DNA from: Hysterangium stoloniferum
Taxonomy: Eukaryota > Basidiomycota > Agaricomycetes > Hysterangiales > Hysterangiaceae
Reading direction: 5' to 3'
NCBI GenBank assembly: GCA_015178975.1
Contig: WHVD01000105.1
Location: 124,001 to 188,000 of the forward strand
DNA length: 64,000 nt
Shown: piece by piece, positions 21,676 through 32,139 of the stretch
Layout: each line of letters begins with the position of its first letter
Numbering within the stretch: the stretch's first letter is position 1
Translations under genes and position numbers: made by a program
The notes under the pieces: model-generated
What the model saw: only the letters and a program-made list of their open reading frames with translations
What the model was told of the DNA's origin: nothing
The model's database searches: none

Positions 21676-22871
21676 GACGAACACAGGCGCCCCCCACTAT
21701 GACACTTGCCAAGAAAGGAAATTATTACAAATCCAAACAATCTGAACCAAACAACGCGTCTACAAACACTATCTGAACCAAACAACCAAACAACATGTTG
21801 GATGTCTGACTGTTCGTCCTTCGCGTCGTCACAACATTAACAGAATACTAACGCAATTATATATGTGGTTTTCACATACTATAGACACCCTACAACGTGT
21901 GCTCGAGGATCTGCGCCCTGTGTAACTTCTTGTCCACAGCGTAGTGTATGTTCATACTCACCTCGTTCCAGGATAGGACCCAAGCTCAAGGAGGAGCAAG
22001 GAGCAAGGATCTTCCACAGCTAAAAGGGCACCTGTCTCAGTCAGCAGAGGAGGTGGGTGTCCCCTGAGATGCTTCCTACTCTACTTCCAACTTGTAAATT
22101 TCACAGGTACTTACCAATTCTCCTTCTTTTTCCGGAAGAACGAGCCCCACACAGTACTTGTAAAGGTGGTTCATACGTCCTGTAACAGCTTGTAGCTGTT
22201 AATATTTTCATAGACTCGCAATTTCACCCCTGTCTCAACACCCAGGCCAGTACAATCAGATTCTCAACAGTCTGAGTTGATGGCTCTGAGTAACTCCAAT
22301 AAACGGAAATGTGCAAGGGCAAAAAAAGGCGACAAGGCTACCTGCAATAATTGCGCAAAGGCATACAACAGAGAAGGCTTCAGTTGAGATAGAAGACCCT
22401 ACAAACGAAGTTGCTAATGACTCGGAGCACGAGCACGAGCTAGAAGAAGATAATGAAGAAGGCGGGATGTTGGCGTTCAGACGGGCTCTCAGTTTAATGC
22501 ATGATAATCGAGCCAGAAGTGCGGATGAAGATGAAAATGAAGGAAACGCATTCCTGGGGGATGCAGATGAGAGGAGGGGAGGCCTCTAGCCCAACTGTTT
22601 GTGTTCTCTATGATATACATGTATCTATCTATGTCCTTCCAAGCTCTTTGAGAATTTCATATTTTCTTGCTTCCCCGACCTCCCTGAAACCATCGCCTAT
22701 CATCTCAAAAGTGCTATGACCCCATGATAGTGCCCGTAATTAGTCAAGCATTTGGCTTAGCGGAGCAATGGCTTGGATGGAACACTTGAGACAAATCTTA
22801 TCGATTATCCCACCGTATTTGTAATCACTACCATTTTGGGAATGTCATAGTGGGGGGCGCCAGTGGTACTT
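21676..22871. mobile_element. 1.2-kb TIR DNA element inside the RT active site
   Basis: The flanks carry the direct repeat CCTAGACGA (21667-21675 and 22872-22880), 8 or 9 bp by definition. Deleting one copy plus the element restores the YLDD frame of reverse transcriptase exactly. The strong inverted repeat starts 6 bp inside each end: CACWGGCGCCCCCCACTATG at 21682 and its complement ending at 22865, 22 of 23 bases matching. The 8-bp duplication and CACTGGCG-like ends suggest hAT; a 9-bp duplication would suggest a MULE. No complete transposase is present, so it is non-autonomous. Confidence 0.88.
22311..22589 (+). pseudogene. short acidic frame inside the TIR element
   Basis: A 92-codon frame with a basic start and an acidic middle (HEHELEEDNEEGGM). 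Just upstream, in another frame, is SNKRKCARAKKGDKATCNNC. It may be the degenerate tail of a transposase that once filled the element. There is no catalytic motif and no firm assignment. Confidence 0.25.
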
Positions 22872-25395
22872 CCTAGACGACATCCTCATCTTCTCCGAAG
22901 ACCCTACACTTCATGATGAACACGTCCGTGAAGTCCTCCGAAGACTCCGAAAACATGGTCTTTTTGCGAATGGTAAAAAATGTTCTTTTGATGTCGACAC
23001 GGTTGAATACTTAGGCTTCATGATGGGACCCGATGGTCTCCGCATGGACGACGCTAAAATTCAAGTCATTCAAGATTGGCCGGAACCCCGAAAGGTTAAA
23101 GATATTCAATCCTTTTTAGGCTTCGCCAATTTTTATCGCCGTTTCATTCACAATTACTCAAAAATTACCGTTCCGCTCACTCGTCTTACTCGCAAAGACA
23201 CCCCGTGGAATTTCTCCGAAGAATGCCGATCGGCATTCCAGGAATTGAAAAGTGCGTTTACATCCGCCCCTATCTTGTCGCACTGGAAACCCGACGTTCA
23301 ACTCATCGTGGAAACTGATGCTTCGGACTATGCGCTTGCCGCGATATTGTCCATTCTGGACACCGATGGTGAAGTACACCCAGTAGCTTTTCTGTCTCGC
23401 ACATTTTCGGCGCCCGAACTCAACTACGACGTTCACGATAAGGAATTACTCGCAATATTTGAAGCTTTCAAGACATGGCGACATTATTTGGAGGGCTCGG
23501 CCCACCCGGTAGATGTTATTACAGACCACAAAAATTTAGTTTACTTTTCAACCACAAAACTTCTCACCCGTCGACAAGCTCGATGGTCCGAATACCTCTC
23601 CGCTTTCAACATGGTAATCCGCTTCCGTCCCGGCCGCCTTGGTGGAAAACCCGACGCTATGACTAGACGATGGGACGTCTATCCTAAAGAGGGGAGTAGC
23701 GACTACGCCACAGTTAATCCGCATAATTTCAAACCTATGTTTTCATCGGAACAACTGTCCGCATCTATCCGAGCCACTTACCTCATTCATCCAGTCTTGC
23801 GAAGTGTTATCCTTATGGATACCGAAAAGTTACATCAAGACATGCTATCGGCAATTCCATTAGACCCAGTCACCAAAGCACACCTCGATAACCCGTCCGA
23901 CCCCGATCAGCCCCGATGGTCATTAGACTCACAAGGTTTCATTCGACTTGACAATCGCATTTATGTACCGGATTCCGACACCCTTCGGCTGCGAATCCTA
24001 CAACATAAGCACGACCACCCAATCTCAGGACATTTCGGCCTCAATAAGACCCTCTCACTCATTAGAAGAGAATATACATGGCCCGGCATCCGAGATTTTG
24101 TTAAGCACTATTGTAAATCCTGTACTACGTGTTTACGCTCTAAATCACAGCGACACAAACCATATGGCCTACTCAAACAATTACCGATACCGGAAAAACC
24201 CTGGAACTCGATTTCTATGGATTTTATCGAGCACCTACCGGCATCCGAAGGTCACACAGCAATCCTAGTTGTTGTGGATCGGCTCTCAAAGCAAAGTATT
24301 TTCATTCCAACATATGACACGATAACATCTGTACAGTTAGCTGAATTATTCGTTACCCACGTATTTTCCAAGCATGGTGTTCCGTCGCATGTCACATCCG
24401 ATCGCGGCTCCGAGTTTGTCTCTCACTTCTTTAGGTCACTCGGAAAAGCACTAGACATGAAGTTACACTTCACTTTGGGCTATCACCCGGAAGGCGATGG
24501 ACAAACCGAACGCATGAATCAAACCTTGGAGCAATACATCCGTGTCTATTGCAACTATCAACAAGACAATTGGAAATCACTACTACCGCTGGCCGAATTC
24601 GCATACAACAACGCACCAAATGCCACTACTGGCATTTCGCCTTTCTTCGCAAATAAAGGCTACAACCCCAACATCGCAATCCACCCGGAACGCGATCTCG
24701 CATCCGCCCGTGCTCAAGACTTTGTTACAAACCTCGACGAGCTACATCAAGAACTTCGTAAAACTATCGCAATGGCTCAAGAACGATACCAACGGTCTGC
24801 GGATAAAAACCGACTTCCACCTCCTGATTTCAAGATCGGAGACCGAGTATTCGTCAAAGCCGAGTTTTTCCGAACTACTAGACCTTCTAAGAAGCTCTCT
24901 GAAAAATATTTAGGTCCTTTCGAAGTTATAGCACAAGCCGGCACACTTTCATGGACGCTTCGGCTCCCCGACAACATGCGTGCAGTGCACCCGGTATTTC
25001 ATGTATCTATGTTAGAACCTTGTGTTCCTAACAATATACCGGATCGCATACAGCCACCACCTCCACCCGTGATTATTGATGGGGAACCCGAATTCGAGAT
25101 ATCAGAAATCCTAGACTCAAAAATCGACAATCGCTGACGCTCATGCAAATTACTTTATTTGGTCAAATGGGCTGGCTATGAAGGTACAGATGAAGAAACT
25201 TCATGGATCCTAGCTACAGAGCTCGGTAATGCCTCGGAAATCGTTTTAGGGTTTCACCAAGCTTATCCGAACAAACCCGGTCCTCTCAATTCCTTATAAG
25301 ACTATCACGCGGTATCCGACCTTTTTCCGACTATGCCTTATGTTTTCACGCTATGATTTGTTTGTTTAAAAAGAAAAACCGATATATTTCACTAT

Positions 25396-26317
25396 CTAAT
25401 TTTCTCCCTCTACAACTTCTCCCTCCTCTCCGACCTCCGAACCCACCTCCGCACCGACAGCCACCGATACCACATCACCGACCTTCTCCGAAACCCCAAT
25501 TTCATGCCCACCGCAACTCGAGACTTCCAAATACTGCTCAAGTTGACCACCGAGAGACTCGATAACACTGGTCTGTTTCTCCAGCCTGACGCCCAAGAGT
25601 CGCAATTGCTCAGTTACGAGCCCTTGTTGTCGCAACATCTCATATCGGTACCGGCTCGTCTCCGAGAAGTAGGTCCGCATGAGGCGGTTTTGCTCTTCTA
25701 GAGCATCGGCCTGTCGCTCCTGGAATGAGCCATCGGCCCCCGGAAAAACACACCCAAGCTTCTGATCAGCGCACTCTTGACAAGTGCGGCCCCGACCATT
25801 GGTCCGGGGATGACAGGTTCGGCCCCGTTTCGTGCACCGATTGCACTTGGGGTCATTTTCGGGCCCCGCCTTGGGGGCCTGCTTTTGTTTCTATAAAAAA
25901 TTATTTGGGAAGTTTTATTTTAGGAAACCGAACCCACCTTGGGGCTCGACGGCCCCGGTGCATCCTCCTCGTCCTCCTCTCCCTCTTCGTCATCGGACTC
26001 CGAAGGCGTTGCAGCCTTGCGCTAACAGATATTGTCAGTAAGGTTCACAAAAGACACCAGAGCCGACTCACTTTTCCCTCCCGCTTTTTTTTCGCCGCCT
26101 CCTCCCGTGCCCGATCGGCCTCCTGCTGCTTGTTCTTTGCAAGCACTGCTTCCCAGTGCTTGCGCGCGGCCTCTTCTGCCGCCTGTTTCTTTTCCTCGGC
26201 CTCGATGGCCGCCAACTCCTCCTTCTCTTTCTGCTCCTCCTCTTCACGCGCCTTTTTCTTCTGCTCGAGTATACGCCGACGCTCTTTCGCGTTCGCCGTA
26301 CCACTCGGCGCCGACAT
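25396..26317 (-). CDS. antisense spliced gene in the Gypsy element, Zn2Cys6-like coiled-coil protein
   Basis: The minus-strand exons are 26317-26072, 26021-25938 and 25890-25396. Both introns (50 and 47 nt, GT-AG) are in phase 0 and give 274 aa. The N-terminal 80 residues are a charged Glu/Lys/Ala-rich helix, probably coiled coil (MSAPSGTANAKERRR onward). Exon 2 is acidic (SESDDEEGEEDEED). Exon 3 has CNRCTKRGRTC, then CQECADQKLGC ten residues later, giving C-x2-C-x6-C-x10-C-x2-C-x6-C, the spacing of fungal Gal4-type binuclear zinc clusters. A second helical segment follows (RLLGVRLEKQTSVIESLGGQ). It sits between pol and the 3' LTR on the opposite strand. It may bind nucleic acid; function unknown. 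The intact frame through three exons argues for selection. Confidence 0.8.
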
Positions 26318-26525
26318 GGGTGCAACTGTTAACCTAACCGGGAAGGGCTTTGACCCCGAGCCTATGGTCATGGTGGTTAGAGGAAGGGAAGTGGAATTTC
26401 AAGCGCCAGGAACTCTCAAACTTTTATATGCAAACTTTTGCCGAGTCACATGATGTTTGACACACCCAGCCGTACCCGACAAGTTTTACGTACGGGATCT
26501 AGATTTTCGGCCTCCTTGGGATTTC

Positions 26526-26543
26526 GGCCAAAAGGGGAGATAC
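26526..26543 (+). promoter_or_regulatory. polypurine tract
   Basis: The purine-rich run AAAAGGGGAGA ends a few bases before the 3' LTR start at 26544, the normal place for the plus-strand primer of an LTR retrotransposon. Confidence 0.8.
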
Positions 26544-27263
26544 TGTTACGACCGTGTCGCAACCCTATCGGCCCCGAGGTTATCGCCACTTGTCAACGTT
26601 TCAAGTCGTCCCCTCGGAAACCATCAGCCCCGAAGCTGACGAATGTTTCGCGAAGATCAAACTCCATTTACGCCCACGTCAAATAACTCGTATTGTCTGG
26701 TCAAACTTTGATACGTCCCCTTTATTATGTTGATCCGTTCAATCTTATGTTTCGCATATGTCTATCTATATTTGTAGTCCTCGAACCATTTCCTTTTATC
26801 GTAATTCCGCTCTCGGTTATCATCGGCCTCCAAACTAATCATAAACTTCCCGTTCCTAGTCAAGCTTATTGTTAATACCGTGTTCCGCCCTTCTCCCCAT
26901 TAGTATTTTCCAGACGCCTGTTACTTGTATATGAACCCGCTGTAATTGTAGTTACTGGACAATCAGAATATCGACTCAGAATACCCTCATACACCTGTAT
27001 CAGTCTCATACTAAGACTTCCCCCATCCGCCTTCGCGTGCGCTCGCCCACTTCCGGCCCCGACCCCTTGGCCCGACGCTCGACTTGTCCTTCGATTCTGA
27101 TCGGTATCACGCCGAAAGGTACTCACTAGGACTAGTCTTCGCCCGCCCGAAATTTAAGGACATCCTGCGGATATTTGCGAGGGCGCAGCCCATAAGCTGA
27201 AGCCAAGTCCTTCCGATCGGTCCCTGTCGGCCACCGACATTAGTCAGTTTCCAGTTCTTAACA
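26544..27263 (+). repeat. 3' LTR
   Basis: 720 bp, same ends and length as the 5' LTR, with one difference seen (26626 A). It is followed by the second copy of the target duplication CAGGG. Confidence 0.93.
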
Positions 27264-29748
27264 CAGGGTTTATGTAACTCCCAAGTTTACATATGACAAC
27301 AGATATGTTGTTCCTTACTCTCCCATTCTGCTTCTCACCTTTGAGTGCCATATCAATGTCGAATTGGTCTTTACCAATAGATCAATGAAGTATATGCATA
27401 AATACTGTTACAAAGGCCCCGATCGCGCAACTATGGAGGTTGGAAAGACACCAGATGAGATTAAACAGTATCTTGATGCACGATATGTTAGTGCACATGA
27501 GTCTGTCTGGCGATTAATGCGCAATGAACTCCACACCCAGGTTCCTGCAGTAATGGCACTTCGTGTCCACCTCCCTGTGGAAAACACTGTCATTTTTGAT
27601 GCTGATCAGGGTCCTGCTGAGGCTTTACAAAGGGCAGAGCGTGCTGGCACAACTTTAATGGCTTATTTTGAAGCTAATGCCAAGGATCTTATTGGTTACA
27701 ATGGTCGCCGTGCCAGGGACACATTGTATATGGATTTTCCCGAGTATTTTACATTTGTTGCTAGGACTAAATCATGGAAGCCACGTCAAAGTGGTTTTTC
27801 CATAGGACGCATCCATTTTGTCAATGCTGCCTGTGGTGAAAGATTCCACCTCCATACATTGCTCACTGTCGTCCAAGGTGCCACCTCATTTGAAAATCTA
27901 AGGACTTTTCAGGGTGAGACCCATCCCACATTTCAACAAGCCTGTGTTGCATGTGGGTTGCTTGAAGATGATCGCCAGTGGAACATGTGCCTCAGAGAAG
28001 CCAGTCGCATACAGCCTGGCCTTCAACTTCGCAGGTTGTTCGTCATCATTTTGACCATGTCCTCCCCTGCACAACCTCAAGAACTCTGGGATGAGTTCAA
28101 AGAATTTATCTGTGATGATTTGGACTGGATCCTGAGGGTTACATATAACATTGACAATGCAGCACCTCACACAATTTATGACTTTGGTCTCTATCAGATT
28201 GATAAAATCCTCCGCTATTCTGGAAAGTCTCTTTCACTCTATCCAACCATGCCACAAATCATTGAGAATTGGGATCAGTTCATTGGCAATCGTCTCATTA
28301 GGGAGCAGAAGAATTATAATCTTGATCATGAGCATGCCAGTGCCCAAGCCAATCTTGAAAAGTTCAATCCTGAACAACAAGTGGCTTTTGACACTATCAT
28401 CAAGGCAGTTGATGAGCAGCAGGAGGGCAAAATGTTTTTTGTCAATGGCCCAGGTGGCACTGGCAAGTCCTTTGTATAGAATACTCTTGCACATGCATGT
28501 CGTGCCAAAGGCTACATTGTCCTTTGTGTCGCCTCATCTGGAATTGCATCAATGATTCTCAAAGGTGGTCACACCTCTCATAGCATGTTTGCAATTCCTG
28601 TTCCCTGTGAGAAGAACTCCTCATGTCACATCAAAAAGGGCTCAGAAAAGGCAGAGCTCATGAAGCAAGTATGCCTCATCATCTGGGATGAAGTTCCAAT
28701 GCAGTCACGTTTCATATGTGAGGCAGTTGACAGAACTCTAAGGGATGTATTAGACAAAGATGCTCTCCCCTTTGGAGGCATTCCTGTTGCCTGGGGGGGT
28801 GACTTCCAGCAGACTTTGCCTGTTGTACAACGTGCCTCTAAAGAACAGATTATTGGTGAATGTATTCAAAAATCTCAACTCTGGAACCATGTCAAGGTAC
28901 TTTTCTTGAAAAAGAATATGCGGGTTGATCAGCATGATCCACACAGTGATCAGTTTGCTCAGTGGCTCTTAGATGTAGGCCATGGAAAGGATTTGCCTTT
29001 GGATCATACAATGGATATCCCTCCTCATATGATCTGTGGTCCAGAAATGTCTGATCTAATTGCTGAGATATATCCAGACATCCATGTGGATGGAGACCAA
29101 AGAGATTGGCAAGATGGAGACTTCTTAGACCGTGCTATTCTGTGTCCTAGGAATTCAGATGTAGAAGAAATTAATTCAGATCTTCTGAATAGATTCCCTG
29201 GAGTGAGTCATGTCTACCACAGTGCTGACACTGCAGAGGGTGACATGGAGGCAGAAGTCTATCCTGTGGAATATTTAAATAGTCTCAACTTTGGTGGAAT
29301 TTCACCAAGTCGACTTGAGATGAAGCCAGGAGTACCTTTAATGCTACTATGGAACATAGATCCACAGATGGGACTTTTCAATGGTACAAAACTGCGACTA
29401 CTGAAAATGGAAAATCATTTGCTTTTGGTGCGGATCTTAACTGGACCATGTGCTGGGGAAGAGGCATTTATTTCAAGGATTAAAATCATTACAAATGATG
29501 ATGAACTCCCTTTTAAACTTCATCGGGTTCAGTTTCCAGTACGACTGGCATTTGCAATGACGATTAACAAGTCACAGGGACAATCTTTGAAATTAGTAGG
29601 ATTAGATTTGAGAACGGCTGTGTTTGGACATGGGCAATTGTATGTGGGACTTTCAAGGGGAAGAAGTTGGAATAGGGGTAAAATATTATTAGAGAAGGAG
29701 TCAAAGAGAACTGCAAATATAGTGTACAAAGATGTATTATTAGATTGA
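27264..29748 (+). pseudogene. Helitron RepHel transposase, C-terminal part (catalytic Tyr and helicase)
   Basis: Continues the protein interrupted at 18347. Just after the junction come VVPYSPILLLTF and the catalytic two-tyrosine segment KYMHKYCYKG (about 27388). The Pif1-like helicase has Walker A GPGGTGKSF (about 28450), DEVPMQSR (Walker B), GGDFQQTLP, and near the end INKSQGQSL and YVGLSRG. A TAG at 28477-28479 stands where a Tyr codon is expected just after Walker A; the same frame then runs open to 29748. Apart from the stop, this half is well kept. No RPA or endonuclease domain is fused. Confidence 0.9.
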
Positions 29749-29837
29749 GAATTTGATATGTTTTTTTCCTAACAATGAGTTGTGGATGTGGGGGGTTTGC
29801 ATAGCAAAGTGGTGGGGTAGGTCATTTTAATTGTGAT

Positions 29838-29968
29838 AAATACTTAAGAGTTGTCGACGCGGGGGGGTTTGGGGGGCCAAGCCCCCCAACAAGCTGGAGC
29901 CCGCAGCGAAGTTGTGGGGCCGGTCGCAAAGTGACCGCCCCGCAGCGTAGCAAGGGTTCCTAAGCTTG
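29838..29968 (+). other. Helitron B 3' terminal region with hairpins
   Basis: 131 bp paralogous to 13801-13931 and of exactly the same length. The hairpin at 29869-29889 is TTGGGGGGC-CAA-GCCCCCCAA; its loop differs from that of A while the stem is kept. It ends AAGCTTG, followed at once by TCATATAAG of Helitron C. Confidence 0.78.
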
Positions 29969-30234
29969 TCATATAAGTTAATTCGCGTCGGTGGGTCCGT
30001 GGGCACTGCTTAGTCACTAATTGGTCAGCATTAGGTCAGCATCTGCGAGCGGAGCGAGCAGCCAAGTTCCCACGGTCACCTGCGAGCAAAGCGAGCCTTA
30101 GGTTTCCCACGGTCTGTATTTGTGAGTGAAGTGAGCCCTAGGTGTTACAGTCACACACATGTTGTGCCTGTCACCGCTTGGTTTTGCAATCTCTCTTTCC
30201 TTCCGTGCGTGTATCCACGGCGCACCCATCCACG

Positions 30235-30609
30235 ATGCACCCATCCACGATGCACCCATCCACGATGCACCCATCCACGATGCACCCATCCACGATGCAC
30301 CCATCCACGATGCACCCATCCACGATGCACCCATCCACGATGCACCCATCCACGATGCACCCATCCACGATGCACCCATCCACGATGCACCCATCCACGA
30401 TGCACCCATCCACGATGCACCCATCCACGATGCACCCATCCACGATGCACCCATCCACGATGCACCCATCCACGATGCACCCATCCACGATGCACCCATC
30501 CACGATGCACCCATCCACGATGCACCCATCCACGATGCACCCATCCACGATGCACCCATCCACGATGCACCCATCCACGATGCACCCATCCACGATGCAC
30601 CCATCCACG
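30235..30609. repeat. minisatellite, 25 x 15 bp
   Basis: Twenty-five almost perfect copies of ATGCACCCATCCACG. The unit is open in several frames on both strands, which makes long artificial reading frames. From 30610 to 30840 it degrades into ACCCATCCACCG and CACTCCCATCCACCGCG variants. Confidence 0.92.
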
Positions 30610-31044
30610 ACACACCCATCCACACACCCATCCACCGCGCACCCATCCACCGTGCACCCATCCACGATGCACCCACTCCCATCCACCATGCACCCATCCA
30701 CCGTGCACCCATCCACTGTGCACCCATCCACCGTGCACCCACTCCCATCCACCGCACACCCACTCCCATCCACCGCGCACCCACTCCCATCCACCGCGCA
30801 CCCACTCCCATCCACCGCGCACCCACTCCCATCCACGGGCACATGCCTGCCCGCCCACTCGGGCAGAAACTGGCAAAGCGTGTTCCGTTTACCAACGCGC
30901 GCACGCACCACGCCTGTTCGCAATGCGCTGTGCCCGTTTGTGCCCGATTGGGTGCACCCTGCTCTGATCGGCCCCTCCAGTTGGTGCGTGTATTCCTTCC
31001 GTCTCTCTCCCTCCTCCTCTGATCGACCTCCCCTCCCTTTTCCT

Positions 31045-31700
31045 CCAGTCGGTGCTTACCTCCCCTCTCTTTTCTTCCTATCGGTGCGTACCTGCCCTCT
31101 CTTTTCCTCCAGTCGGTGCGTACCTGCCCTCTCTTTTCCTCCAGTTGGTGCTTACCTCCCCTCTCTTTTCCTCCAGTCGGTGCGTACCTCTCCTCTCTTT
31201 TCCTCCAGTTGGTGCTTACCTCCCCTCTCTTTTCTTCCAGTCGGTACGTACCTCCCCTCTCTTCTCCAGTTGGTGTGTACCTCCCCTCTCTTTTCCTCCA
31301 GTTGGTGCTTACCTCCCCTCTCTTTTCCTCCAGTTGGTGCTTACCTCCCCTCTCTTTTCTTCCAGTCGGTACGTACCTCCCCTCTCTTCTCCAGTCGGTG
31401 TGTACCTCCCCTCTCTTTTCTTCCAGTCGGTACGTACCTCCCCTCTCTTTTCCTCCAGTCGGTGTGTACCTCCCCTCTCTTTTCCTCCAGTCGGTGCTTA
31501 CCTCCCCTCTCTTTTCTTCCAGTCAGTACGTACCTCCCCTCTCTTTTCCTCCAGTTGGTGTGTACCTCCCCTCTCTTTTCCTCCAGTTGGTGCTTACCTC
31601 CCCTCTCTTTTCTTCCAGTCAGTACGTACCTCCCCTCTCTTTTCCTCCAGTCGGTGTGTACCTCCCCTCTCTTTTCCTCCAGTCGGTGCGTATACCGTTT
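31045..31700. repeat. pyrimidine-rich 32-bp tandem repeat, about 20 copies
   Basis: Each unit is CTCCCCTCTCTTTTCCTCCA followed by GTCGGTGCGTAC or close variants. The consensus joins a polypyrimidine-CAG (like a 3' splice site) to GTGCGTAC or GTACGTAC (like a 5' splice site). Looser pyrimidine-rich repeats (CCTTCTCTCTCTGTCCTCCTCTGAT) continue to 32110. Confidence 0.85.
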
Positions 31701-32139
31701 CCTTCTCTCTCTGTCCTCCTCTGATGGGCCTCCTCTTTCCTCCAGTCCCTGTGTGTTCCTTTTCCCCTTCTCTCTGTTCTCCTTTGATAGTGTACTACCC
31801 TTTCCTTCTCTCTTTGTCCTCCTCTGACTGTCCTCTCTCTTTCCTCCAGCCAGTGTGTGTCCCCTTTCCTTCTCTCTCTGTCCTGCTCTCACTGGCTTCG
31901 TCTCTCTTTCCTCCAGGTGGTACATGTCCCCTTTCCTTCTCTCTCCATCCTCCTCTGATCCACTCCTCCAGCCTGTGCGTGTACCGTTTCCGTCTCTCCC
32001 TCCTCTGACTGGCCCCCTGTCTCTTTCCTCCAGGAGGTGCGTGTGCCCTTTTCTTCTCACTCCGTCCCACTCTGATCAGCCTCCTCTTTTCCTGTTCCTT
32101 CTCTCCCTATCTTGCTCCCACACCTTTTTCGAATCAAAA

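Larger units (their letters stand above)
20399..25299 (+). pseudogene. pol: Pol of the Gypsy element (PR-RT-RH-IN-chromodomain), interrupted
   Basis: Pol lies in the -1 frame relative to gag. The protease motif is LIDSGSTHCFID (about 20562). The reverse transcriptase runs from [22 protein letters not shown] (about 21290) to VYLD, where the frame is cut at 21676 and resumes at 22881 with DILIFSED. RNase H has ETDASDYALA (about 23310). The integrase zinc finger spans 24001-24145 (H-H-C-C). The DDE residues lie in SMDFIEH, TSDRGSEF and GQTERMNQ. A TGA at 25135-25137 interrupts the frame within the linker; the frame then continues to 25299 with LLYLVKWAGYEGTDEETSW, a chromodomain. The TGA is consistent with CGA to TGA at a CpG. 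It is inactive as it stands. Confidence 0.93.
18352..27263 (+). mobile_element. Ty3/Gypsy chromovirus with self-priming and an antisense gene
   Basis: Full-length element with 720-bp LTRs, flanked by the 5-bp duplication CAGGG (18347-18351 and 27264-27268). The order is LTR, PBS, gag, pol (protease, reverse transcriptase, RNase H, integrase, chromodomain), antisense accessory gene, polypurine tract, LTR. The integrase-last order and chromodomain place it among chromoviruses, and self-priming suggests the Tf1/sushi-like branch. It is disabled by a 1196-bp insertion in the reverse transcriptase and a stop before the chromodomain. Confidence 0.93.
13932..29968 (+). mobile_element. Helitron B, RepHel-encoding, disrupted
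   Basis: Starts TCAAATAAG directly after Helitron A and ends AAGCTTG directly before Helitron C. Without the nested Gypsy element it would be about 7.1 kb. It encodes one RepHel protein with a zinc-finger-like N-terminus, the Helitron-like N domain, an HUH rolling-circle nuclease and a Pif1-like helicase. The gene is now broken by a frameshift near 17860, the LTR retrotransposon at 18352-27263 and an in-frame TAG at 28477. It is therefore a former autonomous element. Confidence 0.85.

Noticed and set aside
25725..26453. Plus-strand 242-codon frame near the 3' LTR
   Set aside because: It is antisense to the spliced zinc-cluster gene, which has phase-consistent introns and a cysteine motif; the plus frame is serine/phenylalanine-rich and without features.
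28234..28508. Minus-strand frames inside the helicase gene
   Set aside because: Shadows of the well-supported RepHel helicase frame.
30098..31827. Frames of 240-560 codons over the 15-bp and 32-bp repeats
   Set aside because: Same reason: overlapping frames in up to five registers over tandem repeats, with low-complexity peptides.
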